Source: Rhodoflexus caldus (GTDB lineage Bacteria; Bacteroidota; Bacteroidia; Cytophagales; Thermoflexibacteraceae). Taken from it: a stretch of 64,000 nucleotides of DNA. A model generated the notes under the pieces. The model did no database searches, was not told where the DNA came from, and saw only the letters and a list, made by a program, of their open reading frames with translations. The stretch is taken from positions 62,001 through 126,000 of the forward strand of contig NZ_JAJPRF010000005.1 in the NCBI RefSeq assembly GCF_021206925.1, read 5' to 3'. Shown here piece by piece: positions 36,286-44,974 of this stretch. Within the stretch, counting starts at the first letter, position 1, and each line of letters begins with the position of its first letter. Both the position numbers and the translations under genes were made by a program.

Positions 36286-37767
36286 TTACGATTCCAGCAC
36301 CTGCCGCAACAGTTCGCCTGCTTTTTTGGGGTCTATCTTAACGGAGGAAGCCTTCATTACCTCACCCATAAACATGCCCAACAAATTTTTCTTGCCCTTT
36401 CTGTAAGCTGCTGCTTCGTTTGGAAATTTCGCCACAATTTCCCGAATGAATGGCAACAGCGTATCGGTGTTGCTTTCCTGCAATAAATTCAATCGGCGCG
36501 CGGTGGCCTCTGCTGCCGCTTCGGGCTGATTGACAAGGGCGGCAAAGAGTTCTTTGGAAGCTACCGAAAAGCTGAGCGCTCCCTGCTCGGTCAGTTCTAC
36601 GGCATCGGCCAACTGACGAACGGTAAGCGGCATTTCGGCTGCTGTTTTTCCCGTTTCGTTCAGGTAGGATTTCACAGGCCCCATCAGCCAGTTGGAAACT
36701 GCCTTGTAGTGCTTGGTAAGTGCGCAAACCTGCTCAAAATACACGGCCATTTCGCGCTCATCGGTCAGCACGGCGGCATCGTACTCCGGCAATTGATATA
36801 CTTGTTGGAACTTTTCCACCAGTTGCTCGGGCAACTCGGGCATCGCCGCACGAATGCGCATCAGGTCTTCATCGGTTACTACAAAAGGCGCTAAGTCCGG
36901 CTCCGGAAAATAGCGATAGTCGTTGAGTTCCTCTTTGGTGCGCATGGCAAAAGTACGCCCGCTGTTTACGTCGAACAGACGCGTTTCGGAAGTTACTTTT
37001 GCGCCGCTTTCCAACACTCCGACTTGGCGCACAAACTCGTACTCAATGGCACGCTGTACGTTACGCATCGAGTTCATGTTTTTTATCTCTACTTTTTGTC
37101 CCAGTTTCGTATCGCCCTTTTTGCGAACGGAAACGTTGGCATCGCAGCGCATAGAACCTTCTTCCATATTGCCGTCGCAAATGCCTAAGTAGCGCACAAT
37201 ACGGCGCACAACGGCCAGATAAGCGGCGGCCTCTTCCGGCTGCCGAATGTCGGGTTCGGTAACAATTTCAATCAACGGCGTTCCGGCACGGTTCAGGTCT
37301 ATGAGCGTGTAATCGGCATCGGCAGGGTGGATAGACTTGCCTGCATCTTCTTCTAAGTGGATGCGATTCAGGCGGATGCGCTTTATCCAATAGTCTTTGC
37401 TGTTGCCTTTGCGGGCTTTTACATCCAAATAACCGCCTTTGCAGATGGGGGTTTTGTCTTGTGTGGTCTGGAAGCCTTTGGGCAGGTCGGGGTAAAAATA
37501 GTTTTTGCGGTCAAATATGTTGTAGCGTGAAATTTCGCAATGGCAGGCAAGCCCCATTTTAATGGCCATTTCTACCACTGCTTCGTTCAACATGGGCAAA
37601 GTGCCCGGATGCCCCAGCGTAATTACGCTCACGTTTGTATTGGGAGCATCGCCGAATCGGTTGGCATCTGCGGCAAAAATTTTACTCTGTGCGCTCAACT
37701 GCGCGTGCACTTCCAATCCGACAACTAATTCGTATTGGGATAAAATAGCTTCCGAAACTGTCTTCAT
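36286..37767 (-). CDS. gatB: Aspartyl/glutamyl-tRNA amidotransferase subunit B
   Basis: The ATG at the complement of 37765-37767 (493 residues) is preferred over the upstream in-frame start because MKTVSEAILSQYELVVGLEVHAQL places the conserved VGLEVHAQL near the N-terminus as in other GatB proteins. Other motifs: GHPGTLPMLNEAVV, YFYPDLPKGFQTTQ, LEEDAGKS, EGSMRCDANVSVR, and the C-terminal YqeY-like tRNA-binding domain. GatB works in the GatCAB complex, converting Glu-tRNA(Gln) and Asp-tRNA(Asn). gatA and gatC are not adjacent, which is common in this phylum. Confidence 0.95.
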   Translation of the reverse strand: MKTVSEAILSQYELVVGLEVHAQLSAQSKIFAADANRFGDAPNTNVSVITLGHPGTLPMLNEAVVEMAIKMGLACHCEISRYNIFDRKNYFYPDLPKGFQTTQDKTPICKGGYLDVKARKGNSKDYWIKRIRLNRIHLEEDAGKSIHPADADYTLIDLNRAGTPLIEIVTEPDIRQPEEAAAYLAVVRRIVRYLGICDGNMEEGSMRCDANVSVRKKGDTKLGQKVEIKNMNSMRNVQRAIEYEFVRQVGVLESGAKVTSETRLFDVNSGRTFAMRTKEELNDYRYFPEPDLAPFVVTDEDLMRIRAAMPELPEQLVEKFQQVYQLPEYDAAVLTDEREMAVYFEQVCALTKHYKAVSNWLMGPVKSYLNETGKTAAEMPLTVRQLADAVELTEQGALSFSVASKELFAALVNQPEAAAEATARRLNLLQESNTDTLLPFIREIVAKFPNEAAAYRKGKKNLLGMFMGEVMKASSVKIDPKKAGELLRQVLES

Positions 37768-38087
37768 AGTTTTTAACGCCTGCGAATTTAGGGAAAAGCG
37801 CGGATACTCCTCAGACAGATGCCGATTATTAGCCAAAACAATTCACATCAATAATGAAAAACATACACACGATAGCTTATCTGACAAAACATGCAATAAT
37901 CGTGTTTGAAAGGCTTAAAAACAGGGCTTTTATTAACAAATAGCCATCAACAATTAATCAATCGGATTATAAAAACGGCAAATGTGCTGCAAATCATACA
38001 AGGTAATTGTCAAAGACTTTTGCAGCATACATACGGATTTACGTTTTTTGGTGTTATCCAATAAAATATATAACTATTCTAAGGCAT
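37768..38087. other. 320-bp AT-rich divergent intergenic region
   Basis: Lies between gatB (minus) and the 38088 gene (plus). I find no supported gene, hairpin or exact -7 box. It presumably carries both promoters. Confidence 0.5.
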
Positions 38088-40679
38088 ATGAAAACTGCTC
38101 TACCGCTTACCGTCCTGCTGATTTTCTGTCGCTTGCTTCTATATGCCGAAGGTACGCCGCAAATGCGCCCTACATATAACGATGGTGGTTTCTTGCACCT
38201 GTTAGACCCTGCCACTACGAATAATTTTGCCGCCTACGGTGCTACCGATGAGCGCCGACTTTATTTCCGTATCAGAAGCACCAACGAACGGGTTTACTTC
38301 GGCTTTGGGCGCTATAAAACCACCAATATGGGAAGTGATGCCAATATTAGCCCCGTGAATGAGGTGCTGCCTTTGCCTACTGCCGCTGCCAATCCTCAAC
38401 GCCAATTGCGTTTCCGCATTCTCAACCCTGCCGGAGTGGTTGTGTGGGCGGAGCAGCCCGTACCCGTAAACGGTCAGGGATTCATCGGCGCGGAAAATCT
38501 GGCTGCCTATAATCGTTGCGTGGCAGGTCCGGCACAGTTAGTAGGCGCGGGTGGCTACTATGCCTATGTTTTCACACCTGCTACTACAGGCGATTATCGC
38601 ATTGAATTTGAAACTTACGATATAGCAACTAATACGGTGGTTACGCCCGCAGCCAACCGCAAGGCCTTGCTTCAACTCTTTGACCTAACCGTTGCCACAG
38701 GCGTAGGCGGTTATACGGTTACGACTCAAAATGCAACTACGGGCGCAGTTACCGCAGTAACGGGCAGTGCAACAGCTACGGCTCTTCCCGGTCGTTTGTG
38801 GTCGCGGGCATGGTGTCTGAACACGGGTGCAGGCAATGTTCCTTACAACGGTCGGGCTTACCCATATGCTGACGATGGTGTGGTAACAGAAATCAATTTT
38901 AACGGGATGCGCCCGTTCGGCTTTGTTGTCAGTTGCAACCGCGACGGTATTGCTACGCTCCCTGCCACACCTGCCAATAATTTCGTTGTCAATCGCCGTT
39001 CGCGCTGGGGATTGACTGCACCCGCAGCGCTACACACGCCGCTTTATCGCATTTTCTTACAAAATCCTGATATTAATGAGTTTCCCAATGGTACTATCGG
39101 GTGTTTATTTACCGCTTCGGTGAAACAATGCGACCAGAGTTCACCTTATTGTATCAATGTAACGGCACAGGCCAACGGAGAGGTGGAAGTTGTAATAGAT
39201 TTGCATCCCGCAACACCTGACGGCATATTTACGCCCGGCACCCGCGACGTGCGCCTGACCACTCAATTTAACACCCCGGGAGCGCCGGAAACTAAATGTA
39301 TTGCATGGGACGGTTTGGACGGTCTGGGCGTGCAAGTACCCAACGGTGATATTTCCGTTATCGTAAACTTTCAGGCGGGCAGAACTAACTTACCTATTTA
39401 TGACATAGAAGACCACCCGAATGGTTTTATAGTTCGTTTGGTTCGCCCGCTCACCAATGCCTGCGGCAATCCCGTAACACCGCCACGCCTGTACTGGGAC
39501 GATACCGACGGCACAACTAATATGCCGGCAGGTACATCACTTGATGGTCATCTCAATCTGGCAGGCTGTACTCCTTCGCCTGTCCCTCCTGCCTACCCTG
39601 CTGCCATTTCCGCAGGTACTATCGGCTGCCACCGGTTCACAGGCAGAGGCGCCAACGGTAACTCCGAAACCATCAATACATGGTGGTATGTGGCCGAAGA
39701 CCGCCTGACGATTCCGTTTTTCAATGACAATTCGTTGTTTGATATTGGCGGACTTTTCCCGGGTGCAGACCCTTGCATATTTACCAATGGCGAATTTCTT
39801 GATGTAAATGTAGTTTACAGCGATGCTAAATTTTCATTACCTGTACTGTCATTTACTATGACCCCTACGCTGCCCGGTTATAGCTTTGCCAGCCCGATAA
39901 CTAACAATCCGGTAGTTGCTAATGCCGCTGCCAATGCCGCCAACGGGCCGCAGGTAGTAAGCAATACATTACTGGGCGGAACACCGGCCAAACGACAAAT
40001 TACCTTGCGCTACAAAGTCGTTACCGGTGGAGGCGCTGTGAACGATATGGGCTATAATCTGACGGTTTCTACCAATGCCTGCGGAAGCGCCCAGAACAGT
40101 ACGGCAAGTATGCTTTGCAGCATATTGATGCCCGTAGAACTGGCAGAGTTCAGCGGCAGAAACACAGGCACTGCCAATATACTGACATGGACAACCGCAT
40201 CAGAAAAGAACAACCAAGGATTTGGCATAGAACGCAGCGTGGACGGCATCAATTTTAGAGAAATTGCTTTTGTCGAGGGCATAGGCAACAGCAACCGCCT
40301 GCAGCGATACAGCTACGAAGACCGCTTGGAAGTACCGCAAACATTCTACTACCGCTTGCGTCAGGTAGATTATGACGGTACATTCACTTATTCCAAAATA
40401 ATTGCCCTCACAGCAGATGCGGCAAACAGCAACTTCATAGAAGTTTACCACGACGGAAGCAGTGCCGATGTTGCCATTCGCACCCAATTTGAGAAGCAAG
40501 ACAAGGCTACACTCACTATCTACTCGCTGACCGGTGCTGTTATCAGCCGTCAGGCATTAGAAATTCCCGTCGGCAACCATTTGCAACGCGTCGGCCTCCC
40601 GCAAGCAGCCAAAGGCGTTTATGTAGTGGAAATCAACACTTTGGGCGGCACGTGGAAACGTCATAAGATTGTGCACTAA
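38088..40679 (+). CDS. Secreted type IX cargo protein with C-terminal sorting domain
   Basis: The ATG at 38088 (863 residues) is preferred because MKTALPLTVLLIFCRLLLYAEG is a signal peptide; the longer ORF adds 27 residues that are unlikely to be translated. The N-terminal region (LDPATTNNFAAYG..., YFRIRSTNERVYFGFGRY) is a beta-rich domain found in Bacteroidota gliding/adhesion proteins of unknown role. Near the end is the usual fibronectin-like pre-domain (VELAEFSGRNTG...TWTTASEKNNQGFGIERS, YYRLRQVDYDGTFTYSKII) and the sorting domain ending KGVYVVEINTLGGTWKRHKIVH (last strand). It should leave the cell by the SprA route. Confidence 0.8.
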   Translation: MKTALPLTVLLIFCRLLLYAEGTPQMRPTYNDGGFLHLLDPATTNNFAAYGATDERRLYFRIRSTNERVYFGFGRYKTTNMGSDANISPVNEVLPLPTAAANPQRQLRFRILNPAGVVVWAEQPVPVNGQGFIGAENLAAYNRCVAGPAQLVGAGGYYAYVFTPATTGDYRIEFETYDIATNTVVTPAANRKALLQLFDLTVATGVGGYTVTTQNATTGAVTAVTGSATATALPGRLWSRAWCLNTGAGNVPYNGRAYPYADDGVVTEINFNGMRPFGFVVSCNRDGIATLPATPANNFVVNRRSRWGLTAPAALHTPLYRIFLQNPDINEFPNGTIGCLFTASVKQCDQSSPYCINVTAQANGEVEVVIDLHPATPDGIFTPGTRDVRLTTQFNTPGAPETKCIAWDGLDGLGVQVPNGDISVIVNFQAGRTNLPIYDIEDHPNGFIVRLVRPLTNACGNPVTPPRLYWDDTDGTTNMPAGTSLDGHLNLAGCTPSPVPPAYPAAISAGTIGCHRFTGRGANGNSETINTWWYVAEDRLTIPFFNDNSLFDIGGLFPGADPCIFTNGEFLDVNVVYSDAKFSLPVLSFTMTPTLPGYSFASPITNNPVVANAAANAANGPQVVSNTLLGGTPAKRQITLRYKVVTGGGAVNDMGYNLTVSTNACGSAQNSTASMLCSILMPVELAEFSGRNTGTANILTWTTASEKNNQGFGIERSVDGINFREIAFVEGIGNSNRLQRYSYEDRLEVPQTFYYRLRQVDYDGTFTYSKIIALTADAANSNFIEVYHDGSSADVAIRTQFEKQDKATLTIYSLTGAVISRQALEIPVGNHLQRVGLPQAAKGVYVVEINTLGGTWKRHKIVH

Positions 40680-40709
40680 AAGATTTTTCAAAAAAAATGC
40701 GGCAGGGTA

Positions 40710-40740
40710 TTGCAAGATAAAATTAGCCGCCCTACCTTTG
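40710..40740 (+). promoter_or_regulatory. tRNA-Glu promoter (TTG-N20-TACCTTTG)
   Basis: TTG at 40710-40712, 20-bp spacer, TACCTTTG at 40733-40740, which ends 17 bp before the tRNA. This full match to the Bacteroidota consensus is a useful local reference for other promoters in the window. Confidence 0.8.
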
Positions 40741-40757
40741 TGCCACAATTAAGGAAC

Positions 40758-40829
40758 GCACCGTTCGTCTAGGGGTTAGGACGTATCCCTTTCACGGATA
40801 AAACACGGGTTCGATTCCCGTACGGTGTA
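40758..40829 (+). tRNA. tRNA-Glu (UUC anticodon)
   Basis: A 72-nt cloverleaf. Acceptor arm GCACCGT pairs with ACGGTGT (one G-U), D-arm region TCTAGGGGTTAGGA, anticodon stem TATCC/GGATA with loop CTTTCAC (anticodon TTC), T-arm CGGGTTCGATTCCCG, discriminator A. CCA is not encoded. It has its own promoter and terminator. It lies immediately beside the CRISPR locus. Confidence 0.97.
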
Positions 40830-40840
40830 CGAAACCTTCC

Positions 40841-40870
40841 AAAGGCGCTGAAAAAATCAGCGCCTTTTTT
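40841..40870 (+). terminator. Terminator of tRNA-Glu
   Basis: 11-bp perfect stem AAAGGCGCTGA (40841-40851) with TCAGCGCCTTT (40857-40867), 5-nt loop, six Ts. Confidence 0.9.
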
Positions 40871-40969
40871 GTTTTTTCCAAGTTCCGGTATGCCAATCTG
40901 ATTTACACTTTTAGTTGCCGCTACGTCCTCCATCTGCCTTACAACGGCTGCAGACACCCTCTCCCGAAA

Positions 40970-41078
40970 AAATAAAAAAGCCCCGCGGAGTACACAGGGC
41001 GAAAATAACTGCGGCATATAGCCTTATTGTGATAAGAAATACAAAATTGGATTATTTTATACGTTTCTTGATTGATTG
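40970..41078 (-). ncRNA. tracrRNA of the type II-C system
   Basis: Read on the minus strand. Anti-repeat: AATCCAATTTTG (complement of 41042-41053) pairs perfectly with 12 bases of the minus-strand repeat; after a bulge, ATCACAAT pairs with the repeat's first eight bases GTTGTGGT (two G-U). Next comes AATAAGGCTATATGCCGCAG, whose GGC/GCC nexus hairpin and ACAATAAGGC...GCCGCA layout match the Neisseria tracrRNA. An 8-bp stem (GCCCTGTG with CGCGGGGC, 40980-41000) and a T-run form the terminator. Start inferred about 6 nt after the -7 box. It is divergent from cas9 and antisense to part of the cas9 leader. Confidence 0.9.
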
Positions 41079-41083
41079 CTGAG

Positions 41084-41115
41084 CAAATGTAGTAAATTTC
41101 AAGCAATCAACCAAA
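41084..41115 (-). promoter_or_regulatory. tracrRNA promoter (TTTG-N20-TACATTTG)
   Basis: On the minus strand: TTTG (complement of 41112-41115), 20 bp, TACATTTG (complement of 41084-41091). Same architecture as the tRNA-Glu promoter. The -7 box is flanked by a 9-bp perfect inverted repeat, TTGATTGCT (41072-41080) and AGCAATCAA (41102-41110). Confidence 0.8.
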
Positions 41116-41129
41116 TAACTGTCAATCTT

Positions 41130-44100
41130 ATGGGAAAAAAAATTTTAGGCTTAGACCTTGGGGAAAATTCTATCGGCTGGGCACTGGTAGAACACAACGC
41201 TGACGAATTAAATAACAACCCGCAAGGGCGAATCCTCGGCACAGGAACCATCATCCCAAAAGCCGGTGGCAAAGAAAACGACAATCCGGGCATTATTCGC
41301 CGACAAAAACGACAACTCAGGCGGCAGGTTTTTCGCACGCGCTTGCGCAAACTTCTGCTAATCAAGTTATTGATGGAGCATAAAATGTTTCCGCCTGTAC
41401 CACACGAAGACTTGGTAGCACGACTGCAAGCACTGCAACTCGACGATGACCTGAGAGGCTTTTTCAGGATAGACCCTTACGAAAAACGTAAAGAGGCAGT
41501 AGAAGGGAAGAAATTGTCGCTATATGAACTGGGGCGTGTGTTCTACCACATGGCACAGCGAAGAGGCTACAAAGAAAACCGCTTGGCAGAATCGGACGCG
41601 GACGAAAGTGGCGCAATCTACACCGGCAACCCGAAAGACGACAAAAAGGGCATTGATGAAACCAGACAAGCCATGGGACAGCAAACACTGGGGCAATACT
41701 TGGCAGGGCTAAATCCGCACAAAGAGCGCCGACGCAATCGCTACACCCTGCGCAGCATGTACCTCAAAGAGTTTGACAGTATTTGGAAAAAGCAAAAAGC
41801 ATACTACCCCGATTTACTGACCGATGAGCTAAAACACCGAATAGGCGATGAAAAAGAGGGCGTGTTGTTTTTCCAACGCAAACTCAAGTCGCAAAAAAGC
41901 CTTGTACGCAAATGTACCTTCGAGTTTGACTATGTGAAGGACAAAAACAAAAAAGAAAGCAAACGTTATTTGACCGTATGCCCCAAAAGTTCTCCGATTT
42001 TTGAGCAGTTCAGGATGTACCAGTTCATCAATAGTATTGAAATGAACGGTATCAAACTGATTGACTGCCCGGGCGGAGAACTTTATCGGCAAAAATTAGT
42101 AGCCCTGTTCAACCAGAAAGAAGAACTGACATTTAAAGATATCAAAAAACTGATAAAATCGCCGGATGCTGCGTTTAATTACCCTGATGACAAAATTATC
42201 CCCGGTAACAAAACCATTGCACGCTTGCGAAAGCTGTTTAACTATTCGGAAAAAGAATATGTTGAAAAATTGAGCGAAGCAGAAAAAGCTCAATGGAAAA
42301 AACTGCCGCAACCGGAAATAGACCGACGCTTAAACATTTGGGAACACCTCAGCCCCGAAGAGCAGATGAAACGTTGGCACGTGTTTTATTCGTTCGACAA
42401 TACGGATAAAATTATAGAACATGCCCAAAAACACGGCTGGAACTTACCTGATGAAAGGCTGGCACTCATTAAAAAAGTACGGCTTGAACAAGGCTATGCC
42501 AATTTGAGCCATAGAGCCATCGGCTTTATCATGCCTTATTTGCAAAAAGGGTATATCTACTCCGAAGCCGTTTTGCTGGGCAGCATACAGCGCGTATTCA
42601 AGAAAGATTGGCAGGAATTTGCACCCGAAGAAAAGAGCAAAATTGAACAGCAGACTGTGGCCATCATCAGGCAAAACAGTAGCGAAGGAAAAAGCATTGA
42701 CCGCATCAAAACATGGCTCAAAACAACGTACAGCCGTACCGACCGCGATTTGGAACGCCTCTACCACCACAGCGACTTGGAAAACCCGCCCGGGGATGCA
42801 TCGGAACTTGGCTTCCCGCCTGCCGTGCGTAACCCTACGGTGCAAAAGGTGCTGGGAGCGCTCCGCAAATTAGTAAACAGTATCATGGCTACTTATGGCC
42901 GCCCCGACCGAATTGTGATTGAGCTGGCACGCGAAATGAACCTTTCGGAACGCGAAAAACAGGAAATGGAACGCACCATCAACAGGAACGAGCGCATCAA
43001 CAATGAGGCGAAGCGATTGCTGGCCGAAAAAGGGCTGCCGCCTACGATAGACAACATCCAAAAGTGGATTTTATGGGAAGAATGTCGGAAAGTATGCCCT
43101 TATACAGGCAAAAAAATTTCTTTTGAAGACTTGTTTGTTAATGCGCGCTTTCAGGTAGAACACATTGTGCCGCGCAGCATTTCCTTAGACAACAGCATGG
43201 CTAACAAAACCCTTTGCGAAGCGAGTGAAAACCTCAAAAAAGGTCAGCAAACACCTTATCAGTTTTACGGCAGCAACCCGCAAAAATGGGAGGAAATCAA
43301 AACGCGCCTTTGGCAAATGGTAAAACGCAGCGGAACGGAAGAACCACAGCAAAACAAATCCGTCATCCCCGATTCGTTCCCTTACAGCAAATTGAAGCGG
43401 TTCTTGTCGGAGCAAGCACCTGCGCCCGAAGGATTTATCAGCCGCCAACTCAACGATACGCGCTACATAGCCAAAGAAGCTAAAAACTACTTGGCGCAAA
43501 TCTGTAAGGCCGAGAATATCATAGTTGCCCAAGGAGGAGCCACTGCCCTATTGAAGCACTACTGGGGGCTGGAAAACATAGAAGGTGTCATGCAGACTGT
43601 CATACCGCTCTACCACGAAGACATCAGTAAGTTCAATCTGAAAAATGAACAGGAGTATCTGGCCGCTTTGGATGCCAAAGACCGACCGGTACAAATGTAT
43701 GAATGGAGCACTAATGCAGAGATCAACAAAAGCAACCGCGAAGCCCTCAAAAAGCAAGGACGGGTCGTTCAGGGACTCGTGCAGCTTCATCCGGCAGGCC
43801 GTCAGGGGCAACTGTTGGCAGGTAAGAACCGCGCCGACCACCGCCACCACGCCTTAGATGCTATTACGCTTGCCTGTATGCAAAAAAGCCACCTGCAAAA
43901 AATTGCCACCCTCATAGGCGAAGGGCGAAAGTTTAAAGAAATCAAAGAAAAAAACCTTTTCCCGTTGCCTTGGCGTACCTTCCGCGCTGATGTGCGTGCG
44001 GCGCTATGCGAACTGCTCACCGTTCATCCGCAGCCACAACAAAAAGTTGTTGCCGACAACAAAAAGCACATAGAAAAGAACGGGAAGAAATACCTTGCCC

Positions 44101-44894
44101 AAGGCATGACGGCAAAAGGAGCATTGCATGAGGAAAGCTATTACGGCTTCCATAAAAACAAAAAAACCGGTGAAGGAGAGTACCGCAAACGCAAACCCTT
44201 GGAAAGCATCACCACGATGAAGCAGGTACATAAAATCGTAGATGAGGGCGTGCGCCAACAAGTTATCCGTCGTTTGCAGGAAATAGGCATTGACACAAAT
44301 AATCCCAAAACCGATTTTAGCAAAGCCAAAAACGTATTTTTTGAGTCGGATGCCGAAGGCAGAAAAATTCCCAAGGTTTTTATGCCTAACAAAAACGGCG
44401 AACCTGTACCTGTTAAGAAAGTGCGTGTAGCTGAAAATTTGGGTACGGCAGTCCCACTGCCCGGCAAAGTAAACCGTTGGGTAAAACCGGGCGGTAACTA
44501 CGGCGTAGCCATCTACCGTGATGCACAAGGCAAATACCATGAGCGGGTAGTTACCTTCTGGGAAGCCGTTGAGCGACAAAAGCAGCAAATAGATGTTTTT
44601 CCCACAGTTAACTCCCAAGGCCATCACTTAATATTAACCTTACAAAAGAATGAACTTTTTTTATTAGGACTTCATCCGGATGAAATAGAGTGGAATAATC
44701 CTTCGCTGCTTTCTGCACATTTATACAGAGTGCAAAAACTTACCGCTGGGGATTATTACTTCCGCCTTCACAAAGCCGCAACAGTCGACATAGTGCACGA
44801 AGGAAAATATATTAAGAGTCTTAATAGCTTCTTCACAGAGCAGCACCCCATCAAAGTTCGCTTAGATGCGCTGGGCAATATTGTGCGGGTTTAA
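41130..44894 (+). CDS. cas9: Cas9, type II-C RNA-guided nuclease
   Basis: The ATG at 41130 (1254 residues) puts the RuvC-I motif at the N-terminus (MGKKILGLDLGENSIGWALVE, Asp9 catalytic); the longer ORF would extend into the tracrRNA promoter. An Arg-rich bridge helix follows (RRQKRQLRRQVFRTRLRK). RuvC-II is in RIVIELAREMN (Glu598), the HNH domain in QVEHIVPRSISLDNSMANKTL (His678), and RuvC-III in ADHRHHALDAI (His907, Asp910). All catalytic residues are present, so both DNA strands should be cut. The C-terminal ~300 residues include the PAM-interacting region; its PAM cannot be read from sequence alone. Absence of csn2 and cas4 marks subtype II-C. A terminator hairpin follows before cas1. Confidence 0.97.
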   Translation: MGKKILGLDLGENSIGWALVEHNADELNNNPQGRILGTGTIIPKAGGKENDNPGIIRRQKRQLRRQVFRTRLRKLLLIKLLMEHKMFPPVPHEDLVARLQALQLDDDLRGFFRIDPYEKRKEAVEGKKLSLYELGRVFYHMAQRRGYKENRLAESDADESGAIYTGNPKDDKKGIDETRQAMGQQTLGQYLAGLNPHKERRRNRYTLRSMYLKEFDSIWKKQKAYYPDLLTDELKHRIGDEKEGVLFFQRKLKSQKSLVRKCTFEFDYVKDKNKKESKRYLTVCPKSSPIFEQFRMYQFINSIEMNGIKLIDCPGGELYRQKLVALFNQKEELTFKDIKKLIKSPDAAFNYPDDKIIPGNKTIARLRKLFNYSEKEYVEKLSEAEKAQWKKLPQPEIDRRLNIWEHLSPEEQMKRWHVFYSFDNTDKIIEHAQKHGWNLPDERLALIKKVRLEQGYANLSHRAIGFIMPYLQKGYIYSEAVLLGSIQRVFKKDWQEFAPEEKSKIEQQTVAIIRQNSSEGKSIDRIKTWLKTTYSRTDRDLERLYHHSDLENPPGDASELGFPPAVRNPTVQKVLGALRKLVNSIMATYGRPDRIVIELAREMNLSEREKQEMERTINRNERINNEAKRLLAEKGLPPTIDNIQKWILWEECRKVCPYTGKKISFEDLFVNARFQVEHIVPRSISLDNSMANKTLCEASENLKKGQQTPYQFYGSNPQKWEEIKTRLWQMVKRSGTEEPQQNKSVIPDSFPYSKLKRFLSEQAPAPEGFISRQLNDTRYIAKEAKNYLAQICKAENIIVAQGGATALLKHYWGLENIEGVMQTVIPLYHEDISKFNLKNEQEYLAALDAKDRPVQMYEWSTNAEINKSNREALKKQGRVVQGLVQLHPAGRQGQLLAGKNRADHRHHALDAITLACMQKSHLQKIATLIGEGRKFKEIKEKNLFPLPWRTFRADVRAALCELLTVHPQPQQKVVADNKKHIEKNGKKYLAQGMTAKGALHEESYYGFHKNKKTGEGEYRKRKPLESITTMKQVHKIVDEGVRQQVIRRLQEIGIDTNNPKTDFSKAKNVFFESDAEGRKIPKVFMPNKNGEPVPVKKVRVAENLGTAVPLPGKVNRWVKPGGNYGVAIYRDAQGKYHERVVTFWEAVERQKQQIDVFPTVNSQGHHLILTLQKNELFLLGLHPDEIEWNNPSLLSAHLYRVQKLTAGDYYFRLHKAATVDIVHEGKYIKSLNSFFTEQHPIKVRLDALGNIVRV

Positions 44895-44904
44895 CCCATT
44901 TTAC

Positions 44905-44937
44905 ATGGCGGTTGCCTCAAAAGCAGCCGCCATTTTT
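44905..44937 (+). terminator. Terminator hairpin between cas9 and cas1
   Basis: 11-bp stem ATGGCGGTTGC (44905-44915) with GCAGCCGCCAT (44923-44933), one G-T wobble, 7-nt loop, five Ts. It begins 10 bp after the cas9 stop codon and ends 38 bp before the cas1 start. Confidence 0.85.
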
Positions 44938-44974
44938 ACATCCTTCTCTCTCCTTACCTCCATGCCTGATACCT

